Part shown: piece by piece, positions 40,185 through 42,759 of the stretch
Numbering within the stretch: the first letter of the stretch is position 1
How the letters are laid out: every line of letters starts with the position of its first letter
Source: a virus
DNA length: 42,759 nt
Reading direction: 5' to 3' (one strand)
Virus record (IMG/VR): IMGVR_UViG_3300020478_000016
Location: 1-42,759 of that record
Program-made: the position numbers and the translations under genes
Notes under the pieces: generated by a model
What the model saw: the letters and a program-made list of their open reading frames with translations, nothing else
Database searches by the model: none
Told to the model about the DNA's origin: nothing

Positions 40185-41050
40185 TGGCAGTTATACTTAA
40201 ACCTGGGGTAGGGTTTATAACAGGGATATCACGACAGTGGCAATTTCTGCCAGCACCCAGTGGTAGTATAATGGGCACAGGTGTCTCACGTGTTGGGACA
40301 CATCTTAATATATTAGAGTTTATCAGTCAAATAGAGATCACGGCATGTACAACGGGAGTATGCGGTACACCCCCTATGCCAGATCTGGTTACAAGTATAG
40401 AGGTGATACCTGAAGGATGTACGGTATTGGAAGGTGGGGTGCCTCCCATACCAGAGATGAGTATAAGTGGAGGATTCAGTGCACCACAAATTACATATGG
40501 TACGATAGCAGGTGCATCAGTATGTTTAACATTACCATATGCATTAACTGGTGGATCTTATTATACAGAGAAATATTTGTATGATGGAGGAGTTGGATTT
40601 AGTAAGGTACATAAGAGTGGTGCGAGGCATCCAAACGAGACAAGGAATGATATGCTGGAAGCAGCAAGATTCTATGGTAGTGGGCAATTATATAATTACA
40701 AGAGAGATAAAGTAATTAAGGTAAAAAGGGGACCTACAGGGTCTGATTTTCCAACAAGCGGAACTCTGGGAGCATCCACATGGATGCCAACTAATGCAAC
40801 AACAGCAGGAAGTAAACAAAATCCTTTAGTAGATAGGATAGCAGCAGGAAAAAATTATCTAATAGGATACCCGCCCTCTCTGATCAGAAAATTAGATTTT
40901 TTCTATACTATAAAAGTAACTCATACATGTCCACCCTATGTAACGTTATTTACTGCACATTGTATTGTAGATAATAATTGGGATAATCATGCAAAGAGAG
41001 TAAAGTATAGAATAAATAGACAGAAGGAACCAAAAGAAACGGCGGGATAA
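40184..41050 (+). CDS. Unknown late protein upstream of PAAR, 288 aa
   Basis: MAVILKPGVGFITGISRQWQ start, then Gly/Pro/Cys-containing regions (ITACTTGVCGTPPMPDLV, GGVPPIPEMSISGGFSAPQI), a basic middle (YNYKRDKVIKVKRGPTGSDF) and a C-terminal FTAHCIVDNNWDNHAKRVKY. The gene sits between coupled small late genes and the PAAR spike tip, so a baseplate hub or spike accessory role is plausible. I recognise no T4 homolog. Confidence 0.6.
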   Translation: MAVILKPGVGFITGISRQWQFLPAPSGSIMGTGVSRVGTHLNILEFISQIEITACTTGVCGTPPMPDLVTSIEVIPEGCTVLEGGVPPIPEMSISGGFSAPQITYGTIAGASVCLTLPYALTGGSYYTEKYLYDGGVGFSKVHKSGARHPNETRNDMLEAARFYGSGQLYNYKRDKVIKVKRGPTGSDFPTSGTLGASTWMPTNATTAGSKQNPLVDRIAAGKNYLIGYPPSLIRKLDFFYTIKVTHTCPPYVTLFTAHCIVDNNWDNHAKRVKYRINRQKEPKETAG

Positions 41051-41350
41051 ATGGCAGCAGGATCTGGTATTTCACGATTAGGAGACATGGAGTCTGGGCA
41101 CCAGTGTTGGCACCCAGTAAAGACTGTAACAGGGTCTGCAAATGTGATGATTAATAAAGTACCTGCTAATAAAGTAGGAGATATTACAAAGACCCATAAA
41201 TGTGGTAAGAAACCTCCTCATCCTGATAAATGCAGTAAAGGTTCCAAGACACTACTAATTAATAAGAAACCAGCGATGAGAATTGGTGATCTATTATCAC
41301 CTGGTGGTGCTGTTATGGCAGAAGGTTCACATTCGGTTCTTGCTGGATAA
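41051..41350 (+). CDS. PAAR-repeat spike tip protein (T4 gp5.4-like)
   Basis: A 99-aa protein, the usual size for single PAAR proteins. The PAAR layout is visible: SGISRLGDMESGHQCWHPV, NVMINKVPANKVGDITKTHK, then KTLLINKKPAMRIGDLLSPG and AEGSHSVLAG, with His/Cys residues (H17, C19, H22, H49, C51) suited to metal binding at the cone tip. PAAR proteins sharpen the gp5-type membrane-puncturing spike. It precedes gp25 and gp6, as expected for a baseplate cluster. Confidence 0.9.
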   Translation: MAAGSGISRLGDMESGHQCWHPVKTVTGSANVMINKVPANKVGDITKTHKCGKKPPHPDKCSKGSKTLLINKKPAMRIGDLLSPGGAVMAEGSHSVLAG

Positions 41351-41359
41351 AATCTGTGG

Positions 41360-41365
41360 TATAAT
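41360..41365 (+). promoter_or_regulatory. Extended -10 promoter candidate
   Basis: TGGTATAAT, a full extended -10, in the 36-nt gap after PAAR and 22 nt before the 50-aa gene. It would give sigma-70 expression inside an otherwise late cluster. Confidence 0.5.
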
Positions 41366-41386
41366 ATTGACAGTTTATAGAAGATT

Positions 41387-41539
41387 ATGGCAATTCGTAC
41401 AAAATCACTTTCTGGGAATGATGTTAATATCGAAGCGATTCCCAAGAAGACGAGACAAGGAAATGGGAAGCACACTAAATATGCTGCTACCTCACGTAAT
41501 AATAAGAGGAAAGCATATAGAGGTCAGGGTAGGAAATAA
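41387..41539 (+). CDS. Small basic protein, 50 aa
   Basis: MAIRTKSLSGNDVNIEAIPK, then TRQGNGKHTKYAATSRNNKR and a KAYRGQGRK end. Strongly basic, resembling a short conserved cyanophage protein ending in 'RGQG' that I have seen next to baseplate genes (from memory). The TAATG junction couples it to the SET gene. It could be a nucleic-acid binder or a substrate of its neighbour (speculation). Confidence 0.6.
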   Translation: MAIRTKSLSGNDVNIEAIPKKTRQGNGKHTKYAATSRNNKRKAYRGQGRK

Positions 41540-41826
41540 TGTATCAAGCGTTACCTAGCAGATTACATGTCAAGGATAGCGATACAGCGGGTCAGGGTAT
41601 CTTTGCTTTAGAAGATATACCAGCAGGAATGGTGTTGGGTATGTCCCACATCATAGTCGATGAGGTGATTTATAGAACTCCTTTGGGTGGTTTTATAAAT
41701 CACTCTGATGACCCAAATTGCGTTAAATGGAGCGAAGATGATAAGTACTTTATCAAGACTTTGAGAGCAATACACAAGGGTGAAGAGTTATTTTTGAAGT
41801 ATACCTTCTATAGTGTGCATAAATAA
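41539..41826 (+). CDS. SET-domain protein, 95 aa
   Basis: A minimal SET domain: GQGIFALEDIPAGMVLG at 18-34, then GGFINHSDDPNC (N54-H55-S56 and the PNC motif that contact S-adenosylmethionine and the active site), FIKTLRAIHKGEELFLKYTF with GEEL and Tyr88/Tyr91. SET proteins methylate lysines. At 95 aa it lacks any pre- or post-SET region, like the short viral SET proteins. It is coupled to a Lys-rich 50-aa protein upstream and lies in the baseplate cluster. The fold is clear; activity and target are not. Confidence 0.8.
   Translation: MYQALPSRLHVKDSDTAGQGIFALEDIPAGMVLGMSHIIVDEVIYRTPLGGFINHSDDPNCVKWSEDDKYFIKTLRAIHKGEELFLKYTFYSVHK
41818..41825 (+). promoter_or_regulatory. Late-type promoter before gp25
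   Basis: CATAAATA (one mismatch to TATAAATA) overlapping the end of the SET gene, 19 nt before the gp25 start. Confidence 0.55.
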
Positions 41827-41844
41827 CTGAAAACTAGTGTTATT

Positions 41845-42240
41845 GTGCCCATTTTTGCTCCACTAAAGGATCTAAAAATTAATTTTAAGCCTCATCCCGT
41901 TACTGGTGACCTTCAAGTCACTAAAGATGAGACAGCTGTTAAGCAATCTGTTGTCAATTTATTGATGACAATACCTGGTGAGAGACCATTTAATAACGAT
42001 CTTGGATCTAATTTATCGGCATTGTTATTTGAACCGATGGATTATGGTGTGGCAGCACAAATAAAAAATGAAATTACAACAACTATAGAAAATTACGAAC
42101 CAAGAATAGGTATCATAGATTTAAATGTAGAACCTTTATTTAATGAAAATTCGTTTGATGTTCATTTGGAGTTTACGATACGTGGACGTGATGATAATGT
42201 TCCCCTTGAGATCAACTTCTTACTTCAGAGAACTCAATGA
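41845..42240 (+). CDS. 25: Baseplate wedge protein gp25
   Basis: GTG start, 131 aa, the usual length of the gp25 family (132 aa in T4). The family pattern is clear: NPVT-like PVTGDLQVTKDETAVKQSV, LLMTIPGERPFNNDLGSNLS, LLFEPMDYGVAAQIKNEI and the conserved NYEPRIGI motif, then EFTIRGRDD. gp25 sits in the inner baseplate and helps nucleate the sheath. Its TGA overlaps the ATG of gp6 (ATGA), the same order as in other T4-like cyanophages. Confidence 0.92.
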   Translation: MPIFAPLKDLKINFKPHPVTGDLQVTKDETAVKQSVVNLLMTIPGERPFNNDLGSNLSALLFEPMDYGVAAQIKNEITTTIENYEPRIGIIDLNVEPLFNENSFDVHLEFTIRGRDDNVPLEINFLLQRTQ

Positions 42241-42759
42241 ATTATACGCAAGTTAATAATTTAGATTTCGTAGATATTAAAACATCGCTTAAAGATTACC
42301 TTCGAGCGAAGACAGATTTTACTGATTTTGACTTTGAGGGATCAGTATGGAGTAATTTACTGGATGTTTTAGCATATAATACGTATTATACAGCATTTAA
42401 CACCAATATGGTGGTAAATGAACTGTTTTTAGAGTCTGCTACTTTAAGAGATAACGTAATTACATTAGCAAAACAGTTAGGATATAAACCCAAATCAGTA
42501 GTTGCACCTCAAGCAGTAGTAAATTTCAAAGTATCGTTTACTGGAACTGCTCCTTCCTCAATAATTCTTAAGAAAGGTACAGGTTTTGTAACAACTTTTG
42601 ATGATAAACTTCACAGATACGTTGTTATTGATGATGTCAAGGTTCCTGTTGCGAATGGAGAGGCACTATTTGAGAATGTGTCAATATATGAAGGTACATT
42701 AATCAATGATAGTTACACTGTTAACACTGCTTCTAGCAATCAGAGATTCATTTTAAGTA
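42237..42759 (+). CDS. 6: Baseplate wedge protein gp6, N-terminal part
   Basis: ATGA overlap with gp25; open to the window edge with 174 codons present. MNYTQVNNLDFVDIKTSLKD, TDFDFEGSVWSNLLDVLAYN, TAFNTNMVVNELFLESATLR and NVITLAKQLGYKPKS are the gp6 N-terminal signature (helical arm, then a 'baseplate J-like' beta region beginning QAVVNFKVSFTG). gp6 dimers form the continuous ring of the baseplate. The rest of the gene lies outside the window. Confidence 0.92.
   Translation, partial: MNYTQVNNLDFVDIKTSLKDYLRAKTDFTDFDFEGSVWSNLLDVLAYNTYYTAFNTNMVVNELFLESATLRDNVITLAKQLGYKPKSVVAPQAVVNFKVSFTGTAPSSIILKKGTGFVTTFDDKLHRYVVIDDVKVPVANGEALFENVSIYEGTLINDSYTVNTASSNQRFILS

Overview
The window is one continuous stretch of an AT-rich T4-like myovirus genome, almost certainly a marine cyanophage infecting Synechococcus or Prochlorococcus. 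The reasons are T4-type baseplate genes (gp25, gp6, a PAAR spike tip), T4-type late promoters (TATAAATA), giant cyanophage-style virion proteins with tail-collar domains, a cyanobacterial-type heme oxygenase, and many 2OG-Fe(II) oxygenases. Nearly all genes lie on the + strand, tightly packed, with ATGA, TAATG and GTGA stop/start overlaps. I see no integrase, CRISPR array, IS element or convincing tRNA.

Layout. (1) 1-21.7 kb, virion and adsorption genes: the 3' part of a giant structural protein (>3,060 aa), two tail-collar fibre proteins, four paralogous fibre/adhesin proteins with different N-terminal heads, Ig-like modules and a shared C-terminal tag, and a 1,135-aa tail-collar protein behind a late promoter. 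(2) 21.7-25.9 kb: three 2OG-Fe(II) oxygenases, a tail-fibre-chaperone-like protein and two unknowns, probably the end of the same late unit. (3) 25.9-35.5 kb, small accessory genes: a NifU-type domain protein, a fourth and a fifth 2OG oxygenase, heme oxygenase, several one-helix membrane micropeptides too short for ordinary gene callers, and one isolated minus-strand gene (28.7-29.1 kb). (4) 35.5-38.8 kb, a regulatory and early-gene island: a 330-bp non-coding segment with an origin-like layout, ten exact copies of TTTTCCACA (the cyanobacterial DnaA-box sequence) in 1.9 kb, a histone-H1-like protein, and a run of one-gene units separated by hairpin/T-tract terminators with a -10 box just downstream. 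This island looks richer in G+C than its flanks. (5) 38.8-39.4 kb: a lone candidate PD-(D/E)XK nuclease. (6) 39.5 kb to the end: a late operon opening with TATAAATA and running through an unknown virion-type protein, PAAR, a small basic protein, a SET-domain protein, gp25 and the start of gp6.

How it fits together. Regions 1, 2 and 6 would build the adsorption apparatus and baseplate late in infection. Regions 3-5 carry early or middle host-takeover and metabolic genes. The observations most worth following are the DnaA-box cluster with its origin-like architecture, a recurrent sequence about 4 nt after the -10 boxes (GAGT-CA type) in the early units, the head-swapping four-gene fibre family, and the membrane micropeptides around heme oxygenase. 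All functions are read from sequence by eye. No database search was run.
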